NCBI GenBank assembly: GCA_031291055.1
Contig: JARLJU010000333.1
Coordinates: 62,001 to 126,000 of the forward strand
DNA from: Rudaea sp.
GTDB taxonomy: Bacteria; Pseudomonadota; Gammaproteobacteria; Xanthomonadales; Rhodanobacteraceae
DNA: 64,000 nucleotides
Reading direction: 5' to 3'
The position numbers were made by a program, and so were the translations under genes. The notes beneath the pieces were generated by a model. It made no database searches, was not told where the DNA came from, and saw only the letters and a list, made by a program, of their open reading frames with translations. Below are positions 54,897 through 62,903 of the stretch, piece by piece (the first letter of the stretch is position 1; each line of letters begins with the position of its first letter).

Positions 54897-55277
54897 GTGC
54901 ACAAGTCGGGAGTGAGCGCTTTCGTGCTCGATTGCAAGAGCGACGATCTCGCGCAGGCCGCGGAATTCTGGAGCAAGGCGCTCGGGCGTCCCGTCGCCAG
55001 CGCCGACCAGGATGGCGACGGCAAGTACGCCGAGTTGAAAACCGGCGCGAACGAGCCGTTCATTCTGCTGCAGCGCGTGGATCATGAGCCACGCATCCAT
55101 CTGGACATCGAGACCGACGACCTCGACGCAGAAGTGGCGCGGCTGGAAGCGCTCGGCGCCACACGCATCGCCTTCGTCAAACGCTGGTGGGTGATGCAGG
55201 CGCCGACCGGCCATCGTTTCTGCGTCGTGCGCAAGCAGCGCGACGAATTTGGTGCGCATGTAAATCAGTGGGACTGA
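54897..55277 (+). CDS. VOC-family (glyoxalase-like) protein
   Basis: A 126-residue protein of the vicinal-oxygen-chelate fold. The GTG at 54897 has GGAGG five bases upstream, which decides the start (VHKSGVSAFVLDCKSDDLAQ). The two beta-alpha-beta units are LDCKSDDLAQAAEFWSKALG and HLDIETDDLDAEVARLEALG, followed by TGHRFCVVRK. It resembles glyoxalase-like_6 domain proteins, whose activity is mostly unknown. It lies 34 bases after the E2 gene and may be cotranscribed. No specific enzymatic role can be given. Confidence 0.8.
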   Translation: MHKSGVSAFVLDCKSDDLAQAAEFWSKALGRPVASADQDGDGKYAELKTGANEPFILLQRVDHEPRIHLDIETDDLDAEVARLEALGATRIAFVKRWWVMQAPTGHRFCVVRKQRDEFGAHVNQWD

Positions 55278-55363
55278 ACTGACGTCGCCAACCGCGCGGG
55301 AGTAAACTCCGAGCCCATTGCCCGCATCGCAAGAAAGCACCATCAACCTGCCGGAGAACATGC

Positions 55364-56170
55364 ATGCGCGCGAACGTTCTTTTCGCCATCGTGATTGCAT
55401 TTTCAGCCAGCGCTGCACGCACGGCCGGCGCCACCGAGGTGATGATCCTCGGCACCTACCACATGGCCAATCCAGGCCTGGACCTGCACAACGTCAAGTC
55501 GGACGACGTCCTGCTGCCCAAGCGTCAGCGCGAACTGGAAGCCATCGCCGGATCACTGGCGACATTCAAGCCCACGCTGGTTGCGGTCGAGTCGCCGGCA
55601 AAAAGCGGCGCAGCGGCAAAAGTGGAAAAATATCACGAGTATACCGAGGGCAAACTCGCCGACTCGCGCAACGAGGTCGTGCAGGTCGGATTCCGCCTCG
55701 CCAGGCAGATGAATCTGCCCGAAGTCTGGGGCATCGACGTGCAGAGCGACTTTCCGTACGACGCGGTGAAGAGGTTCGCCGAAAGCCACGGCCCGGCGCT
55801 GCAGGACCGGCTCGATGCGCTGGATGCAAGCGTCGAACGCATGCTCGATGGACTCAACCGCGTGCTCAAGGCCGGCTCGATCGGCGATGGCCTGCGCTAC
55901 ATGAACGACCCGCAACGGATCGCCGAAGGCAACGAGTTCTACCGCAGCATGTTGCTGTTCGGCGCCGGCATCGAACAACCGGGCGCCGCCTTGCTCGATG
56001 CCTGGCAGGCGCGCAACAACGCGATCTGCGCGCGCCTGATCCAGCTTGCCAGACCGGCCGACCGCGTCGTCGTCGTGTACGGCGCCGGACATTCCTACCT
56101 GCTGCGCCAGTGCGTACGCGAGATGCCGGGGTTCAAGCTGGTTGAGGCGAATGATTATTTGCCGCAATAG
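55364..56170 (+). CDS. DUF5694 domain secreted protein
   Basis: A 268-residue exported protein starting at 55364 after CGGAGA. The signal peptide is MRANVLFAIVIAFSASAA. The domain opens with VMILGTYHMANPGLDL, has a conserved VAVESPAKSGAAAK, and closes with VVVVYGAGHSYLLRQCVRE. The GTYHM and GAGHS pieces, each with a histidine, recall TraB/ChaN-like folds, and the length fits DUF5694. It has no recognised catalytic role. It ends 26 bases from the convergent trpS stop. Confidence 0.85.
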   Translation: MRANVLFAIVIAFSASAARTAGATEVMILGTYHMANPGLDLHNVKSDDVLLPKRQRELEAIAGSLATFKPTLVAVESPAKSGAAAKVEKYHEYTEGKLADSRNEVVQVGFRLARQMNLPEVWGIDVQSDFPYDAVKRFAESHGPALQDRLDALDASVERMLDGLNRVLKAGSIGDGLRYMNDPQRIAEGNEFYRSMLLFGAGIEQPGAALLDAWQARNNAICARLIQLARPADRVVVVYGAGHSYLLRQCVREMPGFKLVEANDYLPQ

Positions 56171-56196
56171 AGTTGGCTAACGTACGCGAGTATTGC

Positions 56197-57429
56197 CTAA
56201 CTGGCAGCAGTCACGGCGTTCATTGCCAACTGCGCCGCGTCTCGGGCGGTCTTCGGATCGGCGAATCCGCTTTTTGTGACGACAACGTTTTTCTTCGCGT
56301 CCAACACTTTAAAAGCGAACGCCTTGTCTTCGTCGCGAAATACCACGAACTGCAGTGACGGCTCGTCTGGTTGCTGTTCGGCGCTTTTCGGAATTTTCTT
56401 TACGAAGCCACGCAAATTGCGCAGTCCGACTGCTTCGCGCAATTGCGCAATGCGCTTTTGCGCGAGTTCGCGAGCGCGTTTTGCGCCAGCTTGTAGTATT
56501 TCCTCGATCTTCTCCGCGTTGGAAATCAGCTGCTCGTACTCGTCGCGGTATTTGCCGATAGAATGATTGATCGATTCAATCGCATGCTTCTTTAGCGTAC
56601 CCCAGCCTGCCTGCGACGGGTTACTTCGATGAAATGCCGTTGCAACCTCCTCGTGAACATTGTCTGCGAATGCGCCGATGAGCTGGTACAGCGCCGAGCC
56701 CTGTGCGTCCTCCGCACTTCCAGGCCGCGACGAATCAGTCACCATTTCCATGATCGCCTTATTTAGCGCCTTCTCGCCGCCAGCGAACAGCGGAATCGTA
56801 TTGTTGTAGCTCTTCGACATCTTGCGTCCGTCGAGCCCCGGCAGCGTCGCCACGTTGTCCTCGATCGCCGCTTCGGGCAACGTGAAATATTCGCCGCCGT
56901 AGATGTGATTGAAACGCTGGCCGATATCCCGCGCCATCTCGATATGCTGCACCTGGTCGCGCCCGACCGGGACCTTGTTCGCGTTGAACAGCAAAATATC
57001 TGCCGCCATCAGCACCGGATACATGTACAGGCCGGCGTTGATGCCGGCGTCGGGGTCTTCGCCCGCAGCACGATTCGCATCCGTCGCCGCCTTGTAGGCG
57101 TGTGCGCGGTTGAGCAGGCCCTTGGCGGTGACGCAGGTCAAAAGCCAGGTCAGTTCCGGGATTTCCGGGATATCGGACTGCCGGTAAAAATATACTTTTT
57201 CCGGATCGAGCCCGCAGGCCAGCCAGCTCGCGGCAATCTCCAGCGTCGACTGCTGGATGCGCGCGGGGTCGTCGCACTTGATCAGCGCATGATAGTCGGC
57301 CAGGAAGAAGAACGATTCGGCGTCCGGATTCCGGCTGGCGGCAATCGCCGGACGGATTGCGCCGACGTAATTGCCGAGGTGCGGCGTACCGGTGGTGGTG
57401 ATGCCAGTGAGGATGCGGGTTTTTGCCAT
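56197..57429 (-). CDS. trpS: Tryptophan--tRNA ligase with C-terminal extension
   Basis: A 410-residue class I synthetase. The start at 57429 gives MAKTRILTGITTTGTPHLGN with the HIGH-like PHLGN at residues 16-20. KMSKS is encoded at 56809-56823. The catalytic and anticodon-binding parts end near residue 330. A tail of about 75 residues follows (QFVVFRDEDKAFAFKVLDAK ... AQLAMNAVTAAS) that is absent from E. coli TrpRS and resembles a small DUF1508-like beta domain. It is 16 bases after ccdB on the same strand, so it may be transcribed with the toxin-antitoxin pair. Confidence 0.93.
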   Translation of the reverse strand: MAKTRILTGITTTGTPHLGNYVGAIRPAIAASRNPDAESFFFLADYHALIKCDDPARIQQSTLEIAASWLACGLDPEKVYFYRQSDIPEIPELTWLLTCVTAKGLLNRAHAYKAATDANRAAGEDPDAGINAGLYMYPVLMAADILLFNANKVPVGRDQVQHIEMARDIGQRFNHIYGGEYFTLPEAAIEDNVATLPGLDGRKMSKSYNNTIPLFAGGEKALNKAIMEMVTDSSRPGSAEDAQGSALYQLIGAFADNVHEEVATAFHRSNPSQAGWGTLKKHAIESINHSIGKYRDEYEQLISNAEKIEEILQAGAKRARELAQKRIAQLREAVGLRNLRGFVKKIPKSAEQQPDEPSLQFVVFRDEDKAFAFKVLDAKKNVVVTKSGFADPKTARDAAQLAMNAVTAAS

Positions 57430-57445
57430 GGTCTTCTCGTGAATC

Positions 57446-57769
57446 TCAAATGCCATTGAACAGGAAATCCAGCGCGCGCAGGATAGCCTCACGTTGCGTT
57501 TCCAGGTTGATTTCGTGCTTGCGCAGGATATCCAGCGGCACAGCCGCAATCTGCTGGGTCAGCATGACAACGCGTGCTGCGCCGATTTCGAACTCCGGAT
57601 TGAGCATCGTGGCAGACGGACCCTTGATCGCATTCGCGCGTGCCAGCGGCGCCACGACACGCGTCGGCAGCTCACTCAGCAACTCCGACTGCAAGACCAG
57701 CAGAAATGGAATGTGCTTCGCCGCTGCCGCATTCGGATTGCGGAAAACATCGAATCGATGCGTCACCAT
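57446..57769 (-). CDS. ccdB: CcdB-family toxin
   Basis: A 107-residue homologue of the CcdB gyrase poison. Family features are the N-terminal RFDVFRNPNAAAAKHIPFLL, VVAPLARANAIKGP, and MLTQQIAAVPLDIL with the C-terminal FLFNGI (CcdB ends in a WGI-type tail). Its start overlaps the end of ccdA by seven bases. It is the second gene of a two-gene antitoxin-toxin unit that directly precedes trpS. Confidence 0.9.
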   Translation of the reverse strand: MVTHRFDVFRNPNAAAAKHIPFLLVLQSELLSELPTRVVAPLARANAIKGPSATMLNPEFEIGAARVVMLTQQIAAVPLDILRKHEINLETQREAILRALDFLFNGI

Positions 57770-58002
57770 GTGCGGTACTCGTCACTCCAGATCCCGTGCT
57801 CTTCAAAGAACCGGTTGTACGCCTGGATCGCTTCGCGGTTGTCTTTCAACCATTGTTCGGCGCGATGCCTGCGCACCACCTCTGCAAGGTGCGTTTCGAA
57901 TTCCTGCGACAGATTGATATTCAGCGCGCGCGCTTGTTCAAGCAGATCGCTGCGGATCGTGACATTCGTCGGCTTCTTCAGGGTATTGGCAGCCTTTGTC
58001 AT
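57763..58002 (-). CDS. ccdA: CcdA-family antitoxin
   Basis: A 79-residue antitoxin. The N-terminal half is a ribbon-helix-helix DNA-binding domain (KPTNVTIRSDLLEQARALNI, NLSQEFETHL). The C-terminal half is the flexible toxin-neutralising tail (WLKDNREAIQAYNRFFEEHG). The start at 58002 is read from GGTGTGCT; GAGG lies just upstream. Two TGCGCATA repeats lie in the promoter region and are the likely operators for CcdA/CcdAB autoregulation. Confidence 0.92.
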   Translation of the reverse strand: MTKAANTLKKPTNVTIRSDLLEQARALNINLSQEFETHLAEVVRRHRAEQWLKDNREAIQAYNRFFEEHGIWSDEYRTW

Positions 58003-58014
58003 AGCACACCTCAG

Positions 58015-58041
58015 ATGCGCATAACATGTGCGCATATCATA
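58015..58041 (-). promoter_or_regulatory. ccdAB promoter and operator repeats
   Basis: Two direct repeats TGCGCATA at 58016-58023 and 58029-58036, 13 bases apart; the first is part of the palindrome ATGCGCAT. The minus-strand -10 TATGAT (58036-58041) overlaps the second repeat. The arrangement fits cooperative binding of ribbon-helix-helix dimers that occludes the promoter. Confidence 0.65.
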
Positions 58042-58137
58042 CGCCTGTTGAATCGCCGGCGGCAAAAAGCGTCCAGCTTTGACCCCGGCGGAAGTTCTCC
58101 TCCGTTCCATCGTCCACCTGCCAACGAAGGAGTACCC

Positions 58138-58998
58138 ATGAAATCCCTGCTTGCTGTCCTGGTTGCTGCTGCTTTTTCCTGCTCGTCCGCGGCACATGCC
58201 ACGAATCTGGTCGATGTCGGCGTGATCGACCGCGATACCGGCAGCACGCTGCCGACGCATATGCACGACGGCAAACTCTATGTCGCCGGCGCGCCTGGTC
58301 ACCGTTACGCCGTGCGCATCGTCAACCGCACCGGCGCGCGCGTGATGACCGTGCTGTCGGTCGACGGCGTCAACGCCATCAGCGGCCAGACCGCCGATAC
58401 CGGTCAATCCGGCTATGTGCTCGATCCGTATCAGAGTACCGAAGTCGATGGCTGGCGCAAGAACATGTCGGAAATCGCGCAGTTCAATTTCACTGCACTG
58501 GAAAACAGTTACGCCGCGCGCACCGGGCGCCCCGACAACGTTGGCGTGATCGGCGTTGCAGTATTCCGCGAGAAGCAGCCGCCGTTCTGGCGCCGCCAGC
58601 GCGACGAGTAAATTGCCGAGCGCGCAGCGCCGGCCCAGCCACCCGTTGCCGCCGATGCTGCCGCATCACCACCACCGGGCACGGCTGCGGGCAGCACGGC
58701 GCAGGCGGCCAAGTCCGCCAGCGCGCCGGCCAGCGAAGCGCGCGCCTACAACGGTCTGGCCGCTGCACCTCCGGCGCCGAAGCCCGAGGAATCGCTGGGC
58801 ACCGGCCATGGTGCGCGCGAGTCGTCCTACGCCAGCTACACCAGCTTCGAGCGCGAGAGTTCAAGTCCGAACGAAGTCGTGTCGGTCTGGTACGACAGTT
58901 ACCGCAACCTGGTCGCGCGCGGCGTGATTCCGGTGCCGCGCCCGGTTGCCGTCGAGCCGCAGCCGTTTCCGAACCAGTTCGTGCCCGATCCGGCGTGA
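58138..58998 (+). pseudogene. Secreted protein gene interrupted by an in-frame TAA
   Basis: The first part (58138-58611) encodes 157 residues with a signal peptide (MKSLLAVLVAAAFSCSSAAH) and a beta-sandwich-like domain (NRTGARVMTVLSVDGVNAIS); AAGGAG precedes the ATG. A TAA at 58609-58611 ends it after RRQRDE. The same frame stays open for another 128 codons (58612-58995) to a TGA, encoding IAERAAPAQPPVAADAA, a Pro/Ala linker and a plausible C-terminal domain (VSVWYDSYRNLVARGVIPVP). A single C-to-T change of CAA would restore a 286-residue protein. The lesion could be a true nonsense mutation, a base-call error or readthrough. Confidence 0.75.
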
Positions 58999-59105
58999 TC
59001 CACGTCCCGCGCACAAGGCATCGCCAAATCGATGCTTTGTGCGCCAAATCACGCGCGCCCAAGCCAGTCCGGGACTAGAATTGCACCCAGTTGGAGGTGT
59101 CCTTC

Positions 59106-60500
59106 ATGTTCCCGAAACCTGCTCTACGCGCTATTTCACTGATCGTTTTATGCGCCTTGTCCAGCACGACGGCGGCCAGCGACCTGGCTCTGACTCGGAC
59201 CACGCGGGCGCAATTGGCCAAGCTGCAGCCCGGCGGCACGCTGACGATCAAGGCATTCCCGGCAGGCCCCGGCGAAAACGCGACGCTAGCCTTCCACCGG
59301 GTAGACATCTATTCCGGCGATGCACACGTCTATATCGCGGGCGCAGATGGCAGTCGGACCGAACTGCCGAAAAGCAACCGGATTTTCCTGCGCGGATATT
59401 CCAGCGACGGCAGTGTCCGCGTTGCCTTGTCGTTGAATCAGGATCTGAGCATCGCGGAAGGCAACGGCATCGGCGCCCGGGGTTCGTTCGTACTGAGAAC
59501 CGACGCGACGCGGACCTCGCTGCACGCAATGACGCTCGAATCGGCCATTCCTGCCGGCACCAAGCTCGATTTTCAATGCGGCAACGAGCTTGAAAACATG
59601 GACACGAGCTCCGGCAGCGTCGCACAAAAGTTGGGAATCGCCACTGCGGGAATACCCGTCGGGAGCGTGAGCTCTTCGCGCTTTGCCTTGGTCGCGGTCG
59701 ATACCGACAGCCTGTTCATGTCCAAACTGTTCGGCAACAACACCATCTCGGCGACCAACTGGATCGCGAGCGTGTTCAACACGATGAACACCATGTACGA
59801 GGCTGACCTGAATATGCAATTGCTGCAGGGCACGACGATCCTGCGCACCAGTTCGGCGTCGGACCCGTACACCGGCGCGACGGATGTCCCAGCCGATGGC
59901 AACGACCTCAACATCTTCGGCAGCTACTGGAAGACCAATGAAGCCGGCGTCCCGCGCACCTTCGCAACCTTGCTGTCGGGACGCGGGCCGTGTTCCGGCA
60001 ACGGTTGCAGCGCGTCCGGGATCGCCTGGATCAACCAATATTGCCAGGACGGTTTCAGCAGCGGCGCGAATACCGTCGGCAGCTACAACGTCGTGCAGGT
60101 GTTTTCCAGCTTGAGTATCGATCCGAACGGGAACATCGCCGCACGTCTGATGGGTCACGAGCTGGGCCACAACTTCGGCGCGTATCACACGCATTGCACG
60201 AACGCGGGCACGGGCGTCGCGCCGACGGGCACAAACACGATCGACCAGTGCATCAGCGGCGAAGTGGACGGCGGCACGGCCTGCTACAGCGGCGCCACGA
60301 GCTGCCCCCAGGATGGTGGAGTCTCCGCTGCCGGCACCATCATGAGCTACTGCAACATCAAGGGCTGCCCCGCGCCGGGTAGCCAGAACGCATTGCAGTT
60401 CCACCCGGTACAGATCACCGTGCTTGGCGGCTACATCAATCAGCAATCGACCTGCTTGAACGCCAGCGATGAGATCTTCGCAAACGGTTTCGACAGTTGA
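59106..60500 (+). CDS. Secreted zinc metalloprotease (reprolysin-like)
   Basis: A 464-residue exported metallopeptidase. The start at 59106 has GGAGGTG upstream. The signal peptide is MFPKPALRAISLIVLCALSS. The N-terminal ~200 residues are a propeptide-like domain (LPKSNRIFLRGYSSDGSV). The catalytic domain carries HELGHNFGAYHTH near residue 351, the HExxHxxGxxH zinc motif of metzincins, with the Met-turn in TIMSYCNIKGC. Many cysteines suggest disulfides. The C-terminus DEIFANGFDS resembles that of the 31-kb secreted protein. Confidence 0.9.
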   Translation: MFPKPALRAISLIVLCALSSTTAASDLALTRTTRAQLAKLQPGGTLTIKAFPAGPGENATLAFHRVDIYSGDAHVYIAGADGSRTELPKSNRIFLRGYSSDGSVRVALSLNQDLSIAEGNGIGARGSFVLRTDATRTSLHAMTLESAIPAGTKLDFQCGNELENMDTSSGSVAQKLGIATAGIPVGSVSSSRFALVAVDTDSLFMSKLFGNNTISATNWIASVFNTMNTMYEADLNMQLLQGTTILRTSSASDPYTGATDVPADGNDLNIFGSYWKTNEAGVPRTFATLLSGRGPCSGNGCSASGIAWINQYCQDGFSSGANTVGSYNVVQVFSSLSIDPNGNIAARLMGHELGHNFGAYHTHCTNAGTGVAPTGTNTIDQCISGEVDGGTACYSGATSCPQDGGVSAAGTIMSYCNIKGCPAPGSQNALQFHPVQITVLGGYINQQSTCLNASDEIFANGFDS

Positions 60501-60555
60501 ACCGCGACCGCGCTGCGCGCGCACCGCCTGCCATATTCCCTGACCCGACGGGGAC

Positions 60556-60586
60556 GACCTTGATGCGCCGCTAGCGCATCAAGGTC
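60556..60586. terminator. Thirteen-base perfect inverted repeat at the arginase 3' end
   Basis: Arms GACCTTGATGCGC (60556-60568) and GCGCATCAAGGTC (60574-60586) around CGCTA, which contains the arginase stop codon. The right arm encodes the last arginase residues. It lies between the convergent protease and arginase genes. There is no T-run, so it is at best a partial terminator. Confidence 0.55.
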
Positions 60587-61488
60587 GATTTGCCGAACAG
60601 GCTTTCAACCAGATCGACGGCGACCCTGGCTGTCTGGTTGCGGTTGTCCAGCGCCGGATTGAGTTCCATGATGTCAAGCGAACCCATGCGTCCGGTGTCG
60701 GCGATCATCTCCATGACCAGTTGCGCCTCGCGGTAATTCGGGCCGCCGGGTATTGTCGTGCCGACGCCGGGCGCGATGTCCGGATCGAGAAAATCCACGT
60801 CGAAGCTCACATGCAGGTGGGTGTCGTCGTCGACGCCATTCAACGCTTCTTCCATCGCACGCTTCATGCCGATTTCGTCGATGTAGCGCATGTCGAAGAT
60901 GCTGAGGCCGACGTCGTGCACCAGGCGCTTTTCGCCGGCGTCGACCGAACGGATGCCGATCTGGCGGATGCACGTGGCATCGACGGCAGGTGCACTGCCG
61001 CCGAGTTCGGTCAGCTCACGCGGGCCCTGACCGCACAGACAGGCGACGGGCATGCCGTGGATGTTTCCGGAAGGCGTGATCGTGGACGTATTGAAATCAG
61101 CGTGCGCATCGAGCCAGAGAATGCGCAGCTTCATGCCCTGCGCACGGCAATGCGCGGCGACCGCGGTTATCGAACCGATCGCCAGGCAATGATCGCCGCC
61201 AAGCAGGATCGGCACCCGCCGAATGTTCAGCTCGGCGGCCACCGCACGCATGACCTCGCGATTCCATTCGATCACCTGGTTGAGGTGACGATAACCCGCG
61301 CTCGGCGGCAGCCACGGATTGAGCGGGCCGAACAGATTGCCGCGGTCGACGATGTCGAGTCCGCGCGCGTGCAGCGCTTCGGCGATGCCGGCAACGCGCA
61401 GCGCCTCAGGACCCATCGACGCGCCGCGATCGCCGGCGCCGATATCGGTCGGCGCACCGATGAGGGATACAGGCGGAAAATGTCGCAT
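60571..61488 (-). CDS. rocF: Arginase
   Basis: A 305-residue binuclear manganese enzyme that cleaves arginine to ornithine and urea. Metal-binding motifs are LLGGDHCLAIG, LWLDAHADFNT and HVSFDVDFLDPDIAPGVGT. Additional family segments are RGASMGPEALRVAGIAEALH and ELNPALDNRNQTARVAVDL. The start at 61488 is MRHFPPVSLIGAPTDIGAGD. It belongs to the true arginases rather than agmatinases by the SGNIHGMPVA stretch. No neighbouring ornithine or urea genes are present. Confidence 0.93.
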   Translation of the reverse strand: MRHFPPVSLIGAPTDIGAGDRGASMGPEALRVAGIAEALHARGLDIVDRGNLFGPLNPWLPPSAGYRHLNQVIEWNREVMRAVAAELNIRRVPILLGGDHCLAIGSITAVAAHCRAQGMKLRILWLDAHADFNTSTITPSGNIHGMPVACLCGQGPRELTELGGSAPAVDATCIRQIGIRSVDAGEKRLVHDVGLSIFDMRYIDEIGMKRAMEEALNGVDDDTHLHVSFDVDFLDPDIAPGVGTTIPGGPNYREAQLVMEMIADTGRMGSLDIMELNPALDNRNQTARVAVDLVESLFGKSTLMR

Positions 61489-61686
61489 GGTGTCAAATGC
61501 AATCCGGAAGTGGGAAACGGAACCGGGCACGACATCCCGTGCCGGCCGGGGTCGCAGCATAGCCGCTGCGGTGGAACACGGCCAGCATGGCGCTGCCCGC
61601 AAATGCACACAGCCAGGCGCTACAATTGCGATTCCCATCTGTCCGGACCTGAACGCCGGACTCTCAACAACTGCGAGGAGAACGCG

Positions 61687-62283
61687 ATGAGCGGCTTGGT
61701 CGATACGGTGATGGCGAATCTCGGCAGCGATCAGATTGCGGCCATCGCGGCGAAGCTGGGCACCGACCCGGCGCAGGCGCGCAACGCGATCGAACACGCG
61801 TTGCCCTTGATTGTCGGCGGCGCGGCGCAGAGCGCGAGTACGCCGCAGGGCGCCGATGCCTTGAACAACGCGCTCAGCGCCCACGCCGGCAGCGATGTCT
61901 CCAGCGTGCTCAGCAGCGTGCTTGGCGGCGGCGGTTCGGGCATCAGCAGCGCGATCCTAGGTCACATCTTCGGTGGCAACCAGAATGCGGCGAACCAAGG
62001 TTTGGGACAAGTCACTGGCCTGGGTCAGCAGAACGCCGGTCAGCTCATGGCGATCCTTGCGCCCGTTGTGATGAGCGCGCTCGCCAATCATGCGCAAGGC
62101 CAGGGACTCAACGCCGGTGGGCTAGGCGGAATGCTCGCCCAGGAAAGCCAGCAGATCCAGCAACAGGGCGGTACGGCGGGCGGACTGCTCAGCGCGGTGC
62201 TGGGCCACAGTGGCGGCAATCTGGATCTATCCAGCCTGATCCAGGGTGCCGGCGGACTGCTCGGCGCGTTCACCCGCCGCTGA
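61687..62283 (+). CDS. DUF937 domain-containing protein
   Basis: A 198-residue protein starting at 61687 behind GAGGAG. The family DUF937 pattern is visible: GLVDTVMANLGSDQIAAIA, ALPLIVGGAAQSASTPQG, ILGHIFGGNQNAANQGLG and QLMAILAPVVMSALANHA. The rest is Gly/Gln/Ser-rich with short hydrophobic motifs (GGLLSAVLGHSG). No signal peptide is seen. A -10-like TACAAT is at 61621-61626. Function unknown; related YidB-like proteins are small and abundant. Confidence 0.85.
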   Translation: MSGLVDTVMANLGSDQIAAIAAKLGTDPAQARNAIEHALPLIVGGAAQSASTPQGADALNNALSAHAGSDVSSVLSSVLGGGGSGISSAILGHIFGGNQNAANQGLGQVTGLGQQNAGQLMAILAPVVMSALANHAQGQGLNAGGLGGMLAQESQQIQQQGGTAGGLLSAVLGHSGGNLDLSSLIQGAGGLLGAFTRR

Positions 62284-62387
62284 AAGCGCGGCGCGGTGAT
62301 TTTCGTGATTCAGTCGACGCTTGCGAGCGTGCTGAGAAGTGTACATTGCCGCGCCGCGGCGATTGCGCCGCGTTTCATTACAGGGGA

Positions 62388-62894
62388 ATGCCCGTGAGGC
62401 AATGGCTGTCGTTGTGCCTGGCGTCTATGATCACCTTCGTCGCGCTCACACCCGCAGCACAAGCGGCCACGTCCATCGTCAATGTCGGTGGCGCCAACCT
62501 GTCGTTCTCGCCGCAGACGATCACGATCAACGTCGGCGATTCGGTCACCTTCATCAACAAGGGCGGCTTCCACAATGCGGTGGCCGACGATGGTTCGTTC
62601 CGCTGCGCGCGCGGTTGCGACGGCGACGGCATGGGCGGCAACGGCAACGCCAGCACCTCGAACTGGATTGCCAGCGTCACCTTCGCCAAGCCCGGTACCG
62701 TGGGCTACTACTGCGAGATTCACGGCCAGCCCGGCGCGGGCATGTACGGCACGATCAATGTGCTGGGGACCGCTCCGCCGCCACCTCCGCCGCCATCAAC
62801 CAGCGCCGTGCCGGGTGGCAATGCCGCGCTTTACCTTCTGCTCGCCTGCGCGCTGGCGCTTGCCGCCGCGGCAGGCATGCGGCGGCGACGCTGA
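62388..62894 (+). CDS. Cupredoxin-domain protein with C-terminal membrane anchor
   Basis: A 168-residue type 1 copper protein. After the signal peptide (WLSLCLASMITFVALTPAAQ) the plastocyanin-like domain has the four copper ligands His62 (FHNAV), Cys109 (YYCEIH), His112 and Met119 (QPGAGMYG). A proline-rich linker (PPPPPPPS) and a C-terminal tripartite segment follow: VPGGNAALYLLLACALALAA then GMRRRR, like sorting signals of the GlyGly-CTERM/exosortase type. The start may be 62388 or GTG 62394. It would be an electron carrier on the periplasmic face. Confidence 0.87.
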   Translation: MPVRQWLSLCLASMITFVALTPAAQAATSIVNVGGANLSFSPQTITINVGDSVTFINKGGFHNAVADDGSFRCARGCDGDGMGGNGNASTSNWIASVTFAKPGTVGYYCEIHGQPGAGMYGTINVLGTAPPPPPPPSTSAVPGGNAALYLLLACALALAAAAGMRRRR

Positions 62895-62903
62895 TCGCGC
62901 CGA

